In this document: positions 1 through 6,338 of the stretch, one piece after another
Position numbering within the stretch: the stretch's first letter is position 1
Layout of the letters: each line of letters opens with the position of its first letter
Assembly: GCA_002381765.1 (NCBI GenBank)
Contig: DFXX01000050.1
Location: 1-14,576 of the forward strand
Length of the DNA stretch: 14,576 nucleotides
DNA from: Bacteriovoracaceae bacterium UBA4097
GTDB lineage: Bacteria > Bdellovibrionota > Bacteriovoracia > Bacteriovoracales > Bacteriovoracaceae
Direction: 5' to 3'
Position numbers and translations under genes: made by a program
Notes under the pieces: model-generated
Told to the model about the DNA's origin: nothing
The model's input: the letters and a program-made list of their open reading frames with translations, nothing else
Database searches by the model: none

Positions 1-963
1 GAACTATTCAAGGAATTGGATAATTTTAAAGATGGCCAATTCTTTGCGATCATCGATCAGCGCGCTAAGAATCATCTTCCTCAATGGATCCAATTCTCTC
101 CCCATATCTTCTGGCTTAAAGATCCAGAAGGCGAGAAGACTCTTGAAGTTTATGGACAGGCACTGGAGTTTTTCCTCAAGCAGGGCATTCAAAGAAGCTC
201 GCGCATCCATGCCTTTGGTGGTGGTGCTACAACGGATCTTGCGGGCTTTGTTGCGGCCACTATTATGAGAGGAATTGATTGGATTGCCATTCCTACCACT
301 CTTCTGGCCATGATCGATGGCTCGATTGGGGGCAAGGTTGCGATCAATATGCCTCAGGGAAAGAATTTAGTAGGGGCATTCCATGCCCCCGTAAATGTTT
401 ATATCTGCGGCGAATTTCTTACCACCCTTTCTGATAAAGAATGGATGTCTGGTAAAGGAGAGATCCTAAAATACGGTTTTCTCTCCCGAGACATTCATGA
501 TCTTATCGTAAAGAAGGCTACCATTGAAGAGATCGCTGTCGAGTGCGCTAAGTTTAAAATTAGAGTAGTGGAGCAGGATTTCCGGGATGAGGGAGAAAGA
601 ATCTTCTTAAATCTCGGGCATAGTTTGGGTCACGCCTTTGAGAGCAGTCTTAAAATCACTCATGGTCATGCTGTTGCCATGGGACTCAAATATCTTTTTA
701 AAATCATGAATCAAACCGAAGCCCTAGCTCAATGGGAGAAGATGGTTAAGTCCCTGTGTCTTCCCGCTGAGAAATTTGAGATCGGCTATTTTAATAACTT
801 CGATCTTAAGGCCTTTCTTGGCTACTTGGACCATGATAAGAAGAAGATTGATGCGAATTTGCGCTTGATTCTCGTCAAGTCAATCGGTGCTTGCTATGTT
901 GAAGAGGTAACACTTAAAGACTTGAAGGCAAAGATTCAATCTCATGAAGAGTTTAAAAGTTAA
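1..963 (+). CDS. aroB: 3-dehydroquinate synthase, 5'-truncated by the window edge
   Basis: Second step of the shikimate pathway: an NAD- and metal-dependent cytosolic enzyme converting DAHP to 3-dehydroquinate. The frame is open from base 1, so the true start lies outside the window. The TTG at 16 is unlikely to be it, because the GGGATTDLAGF motif (visible codons 73-83) comes about 30 residues earlier than in E. coli AroB. Seen in order: GGGxxxDLAGF; PTTLLAMIDGSIGGK with NMPQGKNLVGAF (nucleotide and substrate binding); GEILKYG with the likely metal ligand Glu; NLGHSLGHAFE and HGHAVAMG with the likely His ligands; and DKKK near the C-terminus. Most family members have HGE where this has HGH. 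The last 20 bases overlap aroA, so the two are probably translationally coupled. Family assignment is secure. Confidence 0.95.
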   Translation, partial: ELFKELDNFKDGQFFAIIDQRAKNHLPQWIQFSPHIFWLKDPEGEKTLEVYGQALEFFLKQGIQRSSRIHAFGGGATTDLAGFVAATIMRGIDWIAIPTTLLAMIDGSIGGKVAINMPQGKNLVGAFHAPVNVYICGEFLTTLSDKEWMSGKGEILKYGFLSRDIHDLIVKKATIEEIAVECAKFKIRVVEQDFRDEGERIFLNLGHSLGHAFESSLKITHGHAVAMGLKYLFKIMNQTEALAQWEKMVKSLCLPAEKFEIGYFNNFDLKAFLGYLDHDKKKIDANLRLILVKSIGACYVEEVTLKDLKAKIQSHEEFKS

Positions 964-2128
964 GAAGGGAGAGCTTCCTTCGATCATCCACATTCCTAGT
1001 TCTAAATCCTATGCCAATCGAATGCTTATTCTGGCCTCTTTAAATAAGGGGCCCTTTCAGCTGGATAATCTACCAGCGGCCAGTGATGTCATTCATCTTA
1101 TTCATTCTCTGGAGCAAGTTGGACTCTTAATTGAGAGGAATGGGAATTCACTGACCGTAATCAATTCTTTTCCTCAATGCGAGAGAGATTTAGCGAATGA
1201 AATCTCCGTAGGGGAGGGAGGAACTACTGCCCGTTTTCTAGCTGCTATGCTGGTCAAGGGATCTAGGCCTTATACCTTACTACTGGGACCACGCTTAAGT
1301 CAGAGACCTTGGGATGAATTTATCAATTTTGTTAACCAGTATGGTGGCAAGGCAAAACTATTAGAGAGAAGACTATATTTGCAAGGGCCCTTAAATTTAC
1401 CTAAGAAGGTTAGGGTTGACTGCAGCCGCACCACTCAATTTGCTTCTGCAGTCATGATGAGCTTCTCAAGTAGAACAGAAGTGATTCCTGAGAATATGAA
1501 CTCGTCTCATAGTTATTGGAATCTTACTCTGCAGAATATCTTGGATATGCAAAAGAGCGAGGTTTACTCAATACCTCTTGATTGGAGTAGTGCCAGTTAT
1601 CCCCTGGCCTATGCTGCTCTTGCTCAGAAGACTGAATTTCCAGGTCTGAAATTTGATCCCTTTCAGTCAGATGCTAAGTTCTTCAATATTCTTAAAAGTT
1701 TTTCTGCTATTGAATCTTATGAGGGGGGCATCAGAGTAAATCCGGTTAAAGAGCCTCGCTCGATTGAAGTCGATGTATCGGATTGCCTGGATTTGGTGCC
1801 CGCTCTGGCTTTTTTTCTGTCTCATATCGAAGGTCGTCACATCCTAAAGGGAGTTTCCAATCTTGTTCACAAGGAAAGTGATCGCTTAACAGAAGTGATG
1901 AAGTTATTAAAAAAATTTGAGCGAATCGCGGGTACTGAGGGAGACGATCTTCTCATCGAGGGCAGTAAACTTATTCTCACAACCCCTCAGGATCTTATCC
2001 TGCCAGATGATCATAGGATGGTCATGACGGCAGGTATGTTTTTAAGACTTCACGCAGGGGGAAGTCTTACGCCTGCTGAAGCCGTTGATAAATCATATCC
2101 AGGTTTCTTTAATCTCTTTTTAGATTAG
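944..2128 (+). CDS. aroA: 3-phosphoshikimate 1-carboxyvinyltransferase (EPSP synthase)
   Basis: Joins phosphoenolpyruvate to shikimate-3-phosphate, the sixth shikimate step, in the cytosol. 394 residues, somewhat shorter than the usual 420-450. Seen: SSKSYANR with catalytic Lys21; GEGGTTAR at 90-97; GPRLSQRPW; SRTTQFASA; SSASYPLAYAA; DLVPALAFF with the expected catalytic Asp; HKESDR with Lys310, Glu311 and Arg314; and DDHRM with His357-Arg358. Together these cover both enolpyruvyl-transferase lobes. In the phosphate-binding loop the usual N-[SA]-G-T reads E-G-G-T, so Asn is replaced by Glu91. The ATG lies inside aroB (20-base overlap), and the stop overlaps the stop of the convergent DUF481 gene by three bases. 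There is no room for a terminator outside coding sequence. Confidence 0.95.
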   Translation: MKSLKVKKGELPSIIHIPSSKSYANRMLILASLNKGPFQLDNLPAASDVIHLIHSLEQVGLLIERNGNSLTVINSFPQCERDLANEISVGEGGTTARFLAAMLVKGSRPYTLLLGPRLSQRPWDEFINFVNQYGGKAKLLERRLYLQGPLNLPKKVRVDCSRTTQFASAVMMSFSSRTEVIPENMNSSHSYWNLTLQNILDMQKSEVYSIPLDWSSASYPLAYAALAQKTEFPGLKFDPFQSDAKFFNILKSFSAIESYEGGIRVNPVKEPRSIEVDVSDCLDLVPALAFFLSHIEGRHILKGVSNLVHKESDRLTEVMKLLKKFERIAGTEGDDLLIEGSKLILTTPQDLILPDDHRMVMTAGMFLRLHAGGSLTPAEAVDKSYPGFFNLFLD

Positions 2129-2823
2129 AATCTCGCCACTAGCGAAGTGGTATAGGTGTAATCATAGTTCTTGTTACCCTCTACCACAGGTTGATCATCG
2201 TAAATTCCCTTGAAAGCAAACTTCAAAGAGAAGACACTATTTAAGATAGAAGTGATAGAAGCTTCATGTATTACTAGATAATCTGCGGTATTGGTGAAGT
2301 TAGGAACATATTCAAGCCAAACGCGATAAGAGAAGTTCTTATTAGGTTGATCATTAATCTCACTATATAGACGCCCTTTCTGCTCATACCGAGTTGGCTC
2401 CGAGCCATACAGATCTTCCACCGTATATCGCACACCCGCTTCGGAGAAGATATTAAGAGTGTCAGATTTTATGTAATAATACTTAAAACCAGTATCCGTG
2501 TTATAGCGGGCCTTAATACCCTGAAAGCGATACCCCTCAACGAACTCGGCGATATAGAATGCGAAGCTTTGAGAGAACATTCTCTCAACCTTGAGAGTAA
2601 AGTCCCATTCTCTGGCACTAACTTGCTCACCCGCCTCTCCATAGCTGTAGCGACCATTTACTCGATATGTCATAGCTTGGACTTCATACTGATTTGAGGA
2701 CTTGAATAAATAGGTCTCTACGTTTGAGTTACCGCCGGTAACGACTGAGGAGATTTCCGACTCATGGCTAAGTTTGGCGAAAACCGTGGAAGGGATAAGA
2801 AATAGCAAGAATAAATACTTCAT
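2125..2823 (-). CDS. DUF481-type outer-membrane beta-barrel protein
   Basis: 232 residues. A signal peptide (MKYLFLLFLIPSTVFA, probable cleavage after VFA) is followed by a run of alternating-polarity strands ending in SLVARF. The terminal Phe is typical of proteins inserted by the BAM complex. The opening ESEISSVVTGGNSNVET, the later KYYYIKSD and EAGVRYTVED segments, and the closing YDYTYTTSLVARF resemble the DUF481 (YdiY-like) family, whose molecular role is not established. A good ribosome site, GAGGAAAG, sits just before the ATG. The gene converges on aroA with overlapping stops and diverges from the FecR-domain gene across 103 bases. Family call is from recognition of the pattern. Outer-membrane location is inference from the signal peptide and C-terminus. 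Confidence 0.8.
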   Translation of the reverse strand: MKYLFLLFLIPSTVFAKLSHESEISSVVTGGNSNVETYLFKSSNQYEVQAMTYRVNGRYSYGEAGEQVSAREWDFTLKVERMFSQSFAFYIAEFVEGYRFQGIKARYNTDTGFKYYYIKSDTLNIFSEAGVRYTVEDLYGSEPTRYEQKGRLYSEINDQPNKNFSYRVWLEYVPNFTNTADYLVIHEASITSILNSVFSLKFAFKGIYDDQPVVEGNKNYDYTYTTSLVARF

Positions 2824-2864
2824 CTTTCCTCATTGCAAAAAAGAAAATAACTTAACATTCTGTC

Positions 2865-2880
2865 CAATTTTGGCAAATTG
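2865..2880. repeat. Small dyad between the divergent DUF481 and FecR genes
   Basis: CAATTT and AAATTG flank TGGC. This six-base inverted repeat lies midway in the only gap between two divergent secreted-protein genes, so it could be a shared operator. It is short and AT-rich and may be chance. I could not define a convincing promoter on either strand here. Confidence 0.25.
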
Positions 2881-2926
2881 CAAATCCAGTAAAATTCACC
2901 GAGCATCAAGGAAAAAAAGGACGTCT

Positions 2927-3466
2927 ATGATTTTTGGAACCCTTATCTTTAGCACTCTTTTGATTTCTCCTGCTTTTGGGTTAACAGGTAAGGTGATTGA
3001 TACTCTGGGTGAGGATAAACTTCTGAATGTTGTAATTAAGGAGGGCGATCGCCTTAAAACCAAGCAGGGGGAGGTTTTAATTGAGTTTCATCCCTCGCTG
3101 CAAGTCATCTTGTTGCCTTCAAGCATAATTAAACTTCAAAAAGAGGAAATCTTGCTTGAGAAGGGATCACTTCTCTACCAGGCCAGTGATAACAATACTC
3201 CCCCTATCGTTTCCTCGCAGATGATAAAGTTCTCTCCCCAGAGTGGGCGGGTTCAATTTGAAGTGTCCAGACTGAAGGATGAAGTTGTTTTGAATGTTGA
3301 AGTTGGTGAGGTGGAAGCTGCTTCTCCCTTAGTCATGACCTTTGTACCGGAAATAATTAAAGCGAATAAAGGTTTTGCTTTTTCTGCAGGCAAGCGAAAA
3401 TTTGAACAACGAGACTTTAAATTAAAAAATAAGGCCAAGCTAGAATTTAAGAGGAAGCAAGACTAG
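2927..3466 (+). CDS. Secreted FecR-domain protein
   Basis: 179 residues from the ATG at 2927. The frame stays open further upstream to 2774, but that stretch runs back into the divergent gene. AAAAAGGA lies five bases before this ATG, and the protein then starts with a clean signal peptide (MIFGTLIFSTLLISPAFG). The mature part fits a FecR domain: IKEGDRLKTKQGEVLIEF, then LPSSIIKLQKEEILLEKGSLLY. The C-terminus is strongly basic. It has no cytoplasmic anti-sigma segment or membrane anchor, so it is not a classical FecR signal transducer. It resembles the stand-alone periplasmic or surface FecR-domain proteins common in this type of bacterium. The stop codon sits in the loop of a strong hairpin. 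Function unknown. Confidence 0.75.
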   Translation: MIFGTLIFSTLLISPAFGLTGKVIDTLGEDKLLNVVIKEGDRLKTKQGEVLIEFHPSLQVILLPSSIIKLQKEEILLEKGSLLYQASDNNTPPIVSSQMIKFSPQSGRVQFEVSRLKDEVVLNVEVGEVEAASPLVMTFVPEIIKANKGFAFSAGKRKFEQRDFKLKNKAKLEFKRKQD

Positions 3467-3477
3467 CTTGCTTCCTC
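3451..3477. terminator. Bidirectional terminator-like hairpin between convergent genes
   Basis: Perfect 11-base arms, GAGGAAGCAAG (3451-3461) and CTTGCTTCCTC (3467-3477), around the loop ACTAG, which contains the FecR gene's TAG stop. No U-run follows on the plus strand. Reading the minus strand, the stem is followed by TTAAATTC, mildly U-rich. Placement between two converging genes supports a terminator role, but the tails are weak. Confidence 0.5.
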
Positions 3478-3491
3478 GATATCGCAATAAA

Positions 3492-3842
3492 TTATTGAGC
3501 GTCTACATCGCCTTCAGTGCCGAAGCTTTCAGACTCTGTTCCTGTCCCAGTACCTGTACCAGATCCAGTGCCCATATCGTCAGTTGCTGAACCAGTACCC
3601 ATATCTTCTTGCTGCTCTTCCATAGTACCTGTGCCAGTAGCACTATCTAGAGAATCGTCTTCTTGCATTTCAGCGTCACTCCCCATAGTAGAGCCAGCAC
3701 CCATTGTACTTGAATCTGTACCAGAAGCTGAATCTACGCTTGTTCCTGTGCCTGAATCTGTAGCACTTCCACCAGCGCCAGTATTAGCGTAAAGGGGAAG
3801 AGCAACCATAAATGCAGTGACTACAAATAATAACTTTTTCAT
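3492..3842 (-). CDS. Secreted acidic low-complexity Gly/Thr/Ser/Asp protein
   Basis: 116 residues from the ATG at 3842. An upstream in-frame ATG at 3854 is rejected because its own GGAGG is the ribosome site, five bases before the second ATG. The signal peptide MKKLLFVVTAFMVALPLYA is clear. The mature chain has no Cys and almost no aromatic residue. It is built of Gly-Thr, Ser-Ala-Thr-Asp and Asp/Glu runs, for example TMGAGSTMGSD and a later GTGSGTGTGTGT run. It should be disordered and strongly acidic. The repeats echo at DNA level as GGTAC-like units, so length variation between strains is plausible. No family recognised. It stands alone on the minus strand, divergent from the carotenoid operon and sharing its structured upstream region. 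Confidence 0.75.
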   Translation of the reverse strand: MKKLLFVVTAFMVALPLYANTGAGGSATDSGTGTSVDSASGTDSSTMGAGSTMGSDAEMQEDDSLDSATGTGTMEEQQEDMGTGSATDDMGTGSGTGTGTGTESESFGTEGDVDAQ

Positions 3843-3848
3843 ACAAAC
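3843..3848 (-). promoter_or_regulatory. Spacer of the ribosome site fixing the low-complexity gene start
   Basis: On the minus strand GGAGG precedes the ATG at 3842 by five bases. This decides the start in favour of MKKLL over the ATG twelve bases upstream. Confidence 0.6.
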
Positions 3849-3872
3849 CTCCATGTGATTTTAAATTGATAC

Positions 3873-3999
3873 CGACCTTCCGCCGGCTCAAACTTCACAT
3901 ATCTAACCAGTACTTGGTTAGAGAGAGTACATAATTCAACCTAAAGGTGACTTAGGTTGGGCGTCAAAGACTTCGCACAGCATCTCGCAGGAGGCCTGC
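3873..3999. repeat. Cluster of inverted repeats in the divergent intergenic region upstream of the carotenoid operon
   Basis: The stretch between the low-complexity gene and the DUF2141 gene holds two perfect dyads. The first is CTAACCA (3903-3909) with TGGTTAG (3915-3921). The second is CAACCTAA (3937-3944) with TTAGGTTG (3952-3959). Two smaller GC-rich elements accompany them: CCGAC/GCCGG-type pairing near 3873-3888, with a G-U pair, and GCAGG/CCTGC at 3987-3999 around AGG. None has a U-tail, so terminators are unlikely. Operators or a structured leader are more likely. Carotenoid operons are often under MerR-type light regulators that bind dyads; no such regulator is visible here, so that link is only a suggestion. 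Confidence 0.5.
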
Positions 4000-4012
4000 T
4001 TAAGAGGCATGA

Positions 4013-4041
4013 TTAACATTTGTCTAACTTAGCTTCATTAT
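4013..4041 (+). promoter_or_regulatory. Candidate sigma70-type promoter of the carotenoid operon
   Basis: TTAACA (4013-4018), 17-base spacer, CATTAT (4036-4041); five and four of six consensus positions. It would start transcription shortly before the AAGGA ribosome site at 4048-4052 of the first operon gene. The dyads at 3903-3959 lie 55-110 bases upstream. Confidence 0.35.
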
Positions 4042-4061
4042 CACAATAAGGAATTTTACAT

Positions 4062-4493
4062 ATGATGATGCTTCCTATGAAAGTAATGCTTCTATTCTTG
4101 ATTTGTCTGTTTTCTTTTGGAACTGTTCACAGTGCCACGCTTGAAGTGCGTATTAAAGATAAGGTTTCCGCTCAAGGTTCTTTTTATTATCTTATTTTTA
4201 AGAGCAAGAAAGGCTTTCCCGATGTGAAGAAGGAGAGTGTTTATTCAGGAACCTTGAGTGCCAAGGAGAACTCTTTAATCATCGAAAATGTTTCTGATGG
4301 TGAATATGCCTTAACCATCTTTCAAGACGAGAATGAGAATGGCAAGTTAGATACTAATATGGTGGGAATACCAAAGGAGTCGTTTGGATTTTCTAATAAT
4401 CCTAAGATTCTTTTCGGAGCTCCTTCGTATGAAAAGTGTCGCTTTAAAGCAACAGGTAAGACCGAGATTGAGATTAAAATGAGACAGTTTTGA
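4062..4493 (+). CDS. DUF2141 secreted protein, first gene of the carotenoid operon
   Basis: 143 residues with a signal peptide ending around VHS-A (residue 24). The ATG at 4062 is nine bases after AAGGA. ATGs at 4065 and 4068 are equally possible, and 4077 would give a more ordinary MKVMLL start but lacks a ribosome site. The mature part is a single DUF2141 domain. It has VSDGEYALTIFQDENENGKLD (positions 77-97), then GIPKESFGFSNNP, FGAPSYEKCRF and a final beta strand. The D89-E-N-E-N-G-K-L-D segment looks like a calcium-binding loop. The domain's biochemical role is not established. The stop overlaps the next ATG (TGATG), so the gene is coupled to the hydroxylase and belongs to the crt operon. 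A periplasmic role in carotenoid handling is inference from context. Confidence 0.85.
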   Translation: MMMLPMKVMLLFLICLFSFGTVHSATLEVRIKDKVSAQGSFYYLIFKSKKGFPDVKKESVYSGTLSAKENSLIIENVSDGEYALTIFQDENENGKLDTNMVGIPKESFGFSNNPKILFGAPSYEKCRFKATGKTEIEIKMRQF

Positions 4494-5230
4494 TGAATAA
4501 GCTGATCCTGCCTGAATACTCCCTTCCCCTGACTTTCCTCATCCTCTCGGGGATACTCATCACCCGTTATTTTGTTCTCTCGGGCTTTCTGTATTATCTC
4601 TGTCGGTGTCTGGATAGAAAGGGACTCAAAAAGAGAATTAGCCAGAAGAGATCAGATGTTTCTCATGTAAAGTCTGATGTCATGGCCTCAATTGTAAGTT
4701 CTCTCATTTTTGCTCTCTCCGGGACATGGATGATTGCCCTTTGGAGAGCAGGAGATTTAAAGATCTATCACTCTCTGGAATCCATAGAAGTTTTCAAAGG
4801 TGCTTTGGTGCTCTTCACTCTGATGTTTCTTCAGGATTCATACTTCTATTGGACTCATCGCTTGCTTCATCTGCCGGGATTCTTTAAGAGATTTCATCTG
4901 ACTCATCATTATTCGACTCTTCCCACGGCCTGGACATCTTTCTCCTTTCATCCTGTAGAGGCCTTGCTTCAGGCAATCATTCTTCCTGTTTTACTTCTTT
5001 TGATCCCAACCAATTGGGTTGTTCTTCTTATCTATCTTTCACTGATGACCTTTCTGGGACTTATTAATCATCTGGGATATGAATTTTATGGTGAAATTTT
5101 TAGAAAGAATTCAATCTTAGCAAATCTTATTTCAGCGTCTCATCATCAGATTCATCATACAAACTTTACCCGGAACTTTGGGCTCTACTTCACCTTTTGG
5201 GATAAATGGATGGGAACAGAACATGAATAA
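4493..5230 (+). CDS. Fatty-acid hydroxylase/sterol desaturase superfamily protein, candidate carotenoid hydroxylase
   Basis: 245 residues, integral membrane. The histidine boxes of the non-haem di-iron superfamily are all visible: H122RLLH126, H135LTHH139, His153, H193LGYE and H217HQIHH222. Hydrophobic segments lie at about 12-38, 65-85, 102-118 and 158-192. The segment after the last box, NFGLYFTFWDKWMGTEHE, is typical of the fatty-acid hydroxylase/sterol desaturase group (PF04116). Members hydroxylate or desaturate lipids, and CrtZ beta-carotene hydroxylases are distant relatives of about 160-175 residues. This protein is longer and closer to the sterol desaturase type. Its place directly before crtY suggests it hydroxylates the beta-ionone rings, but a lipid substrate cannot be excluded. 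ATG overlaps the DUF2141 stop; the 3' end overlaps crtY by eight bases. Confidence 0.88.
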   Translation: MNKLILPEYSLPLTFLILSGILITRYFVLSGFLYYLCRCLDRKGLKKRISQKRSDVSHVKSDVMASIVSSLIFALSGTWMIALWRAGDLKIYHSLESIEVFKGALVLFTLMFLQDSYFYWTHRLLHLPGFFKRFHLTHHYSTLPTAWTSFSFHPVEALLQAIILPVLLLLIPTNWVVLLIYLSLMTFLGLINHLGYEFYGEIFRKNSILANLISASHHQIHHTNFTRNFGLYFTFWDKWMGTEHE

Positions 5231-6338
5231 TTCAAAAACTATCATAATGGGGGGGGGGCTTTGGGGAGGTCTCTTGGCCTATCACCTGACAAAGTTTAGG
5301 CCTGATATAAACTTTGAGCTCCATGAAAAAGATAATACCTTGGGAGGTAATCATACCTGGTCATTTCACCAAAGTGATCTGGATTCAGATAGCTTCCAGG
5401 TTATTGCGCCTTTCATTGAAAAAACCTGGAAGGGGCATTCGGTTTTCTTTCCTAAACATTCAAGAAGTCTCGAGATGCCTTATTGCTCTATTACATCTGA
5501 AGGATTTCATCGAGTGCTATGTGAAAGCATTCCTTCCGAGAAGTTATTCTTTAAGAGTCAAATTCGTCCCGAAGGCTTAACTAATGAAATTGTCATCGAT
5601 GCCAGTAATCAAGACTCTCTTTATGGAAAATGTGGCTATCAGAAGTTTTTAGGAATTGAAGTTGAGCTTGCCGAGGAGCATGGCCTTTCTATTCCAATCT
5701 TAATGGATGCGCAGGTGGTGCAGAAAGATGGTTACCGTTTTATCTATTATCTGCCTTGGACCTCTCGGCGGATTCTCATTGAGGATACCCGCTACTCGAA
5801 TAACGCTTCTTTGAATCTGATTGAGTTGGAAGCGGATATTCAATCAATCCTTAAGCAAAAGAACTGGAAAGTGGAAAAGGTTCTTAGAAAAGAGAGTGGA
5901 GTTCTTCCTATTCCTATCGATCCAGTCTCTTCTCAAGGAAATAATATTTCTATTAATTTAAGTGGTATTTTTCACGACGTTACAGGTTACTCTTTGCCTG
6001 ATGCTGTGAGGTTAATCAATGAACTTATCAAAATTCAGGACTGGCAGAGAAGTACGGTGCTAGAATGTGTTAATAATTATCGTCAAAAAAGACACCGAGA
6101 CCGCAGCTTTTTTAGATTACTCAATCGACTGCTGTTTCAAGCAGCTGAGCCAAAACTCCGCTATCTGGTGCTCTCTCACTTTTATGAGCTCTCTCAGCCA
6201 CTAATTGAGCGCTTCTATTCCGGGAAAATGAATAAGCTGGATTATATTCGAATTTTTATGGGTAAGCCTCCCGTGAAAATTACCTCTGCTATTGAGGCGA
6301 TTTTCTTAGGGCAAAAGAATACAGAGGAAGTCTTATGA
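5223..6338 (+). CDS. crtY: Lycopene beta-cyclase, CrtY type
   Basis: Cyclises both ends of lycopene to beta-carotene at the membrane, using FAD as a non-redox cofactor. 371 residues, normal for the family. Seen: Rossmann loop GGGLWGG at 10-16; acidic Glu35 at the end of strand two; GGNHTWSFH at 41-49; GYQKFLGIEVEL at 138-149; LIEDTRYS at 185-192, where Glu187 matches the catalytic acidic motif; GVLPIPI; FHDVTGYSLP at 250-259 (commonly HPTTGYS); and the C-terminal RFYSGKMNKLDYIRIFMGKPP. I chose the ATG at 5223, with GGGA about eight bases upstream, over in-frame starts inside the hydroxylase gene, because it puts the glycine loop at residue 10. Codons for the loop contain a run of ten G (5249-5258), a candidate slippage site. 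Stop overlaps crtE as ATGA. Confidence 0.93.
   Translation: MNNSKTIIMGGGLWGGLLAYHLTKFRPDINFELHEKDNTLGGNHTWSFHQSDLDSDSFQVIAPFIEKTWKGHSVFFPKHSRSLEMPYCSITSEGFHRVLCESIPSEKLFFKSQIRPEGLTNEIVIDASNQDSLYGKCGYQKFLGIEVELAEEHGLSIPILMDAQVVQKDGYRFIYYLPWTSRRILIEDTRYSNNASLNLIELEADIQSILKQKNWKVEKVLRKESGVLPIPIDPVSSQGNNISINLSGIFHDVTGYSLPDAVRLINELIKIQDWQRSTVLECVNNYRQKRHRDRSFFRLLNRLLFQAAEPKLRYLVLSHFYELSQPLIERFYSGKMNKLDYIRIFMGKPPVKITSAIEAIFLGQKNTEEVL
5249..5258 (+). repeat. Ten-G homopolymer inside crtY
   Basis: Ten consecutive G cover the last base of an ATG codon and three GGG glycine codons of the FAD-binding loop, at codons 9-12 of crtY. Gain or loss of one base would truncate the cyclase almost at once. Runs this long in an otherwise moderately AT-rich genome are classic sites of slipped-strand variation. 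Confidence 0.8.

Noticed and set aside
2774..2926. Longer start for the FecR-domain protein
   Set aside because: The extension reads back through the divergent gene's start and hides the signal peptide. ATG 2927 has a good ribosome site.
3517..3792. Plus-strand 91-codon Pro/Val/Ser-rich open frame opposite the low-complexity gene
   Set aside because: It is the mirror of Gly-Thr repeats on the minus strand. It has no ribosome site or signal peptide, while the minus gene has both.
4011..4034. Seven-codon ORF starting ATG after AAGAGG upstream of the operon as a leader peptide
   Set aside because: The ribosome site is only one base from the ATG, and the candidate promoter overlaps it.
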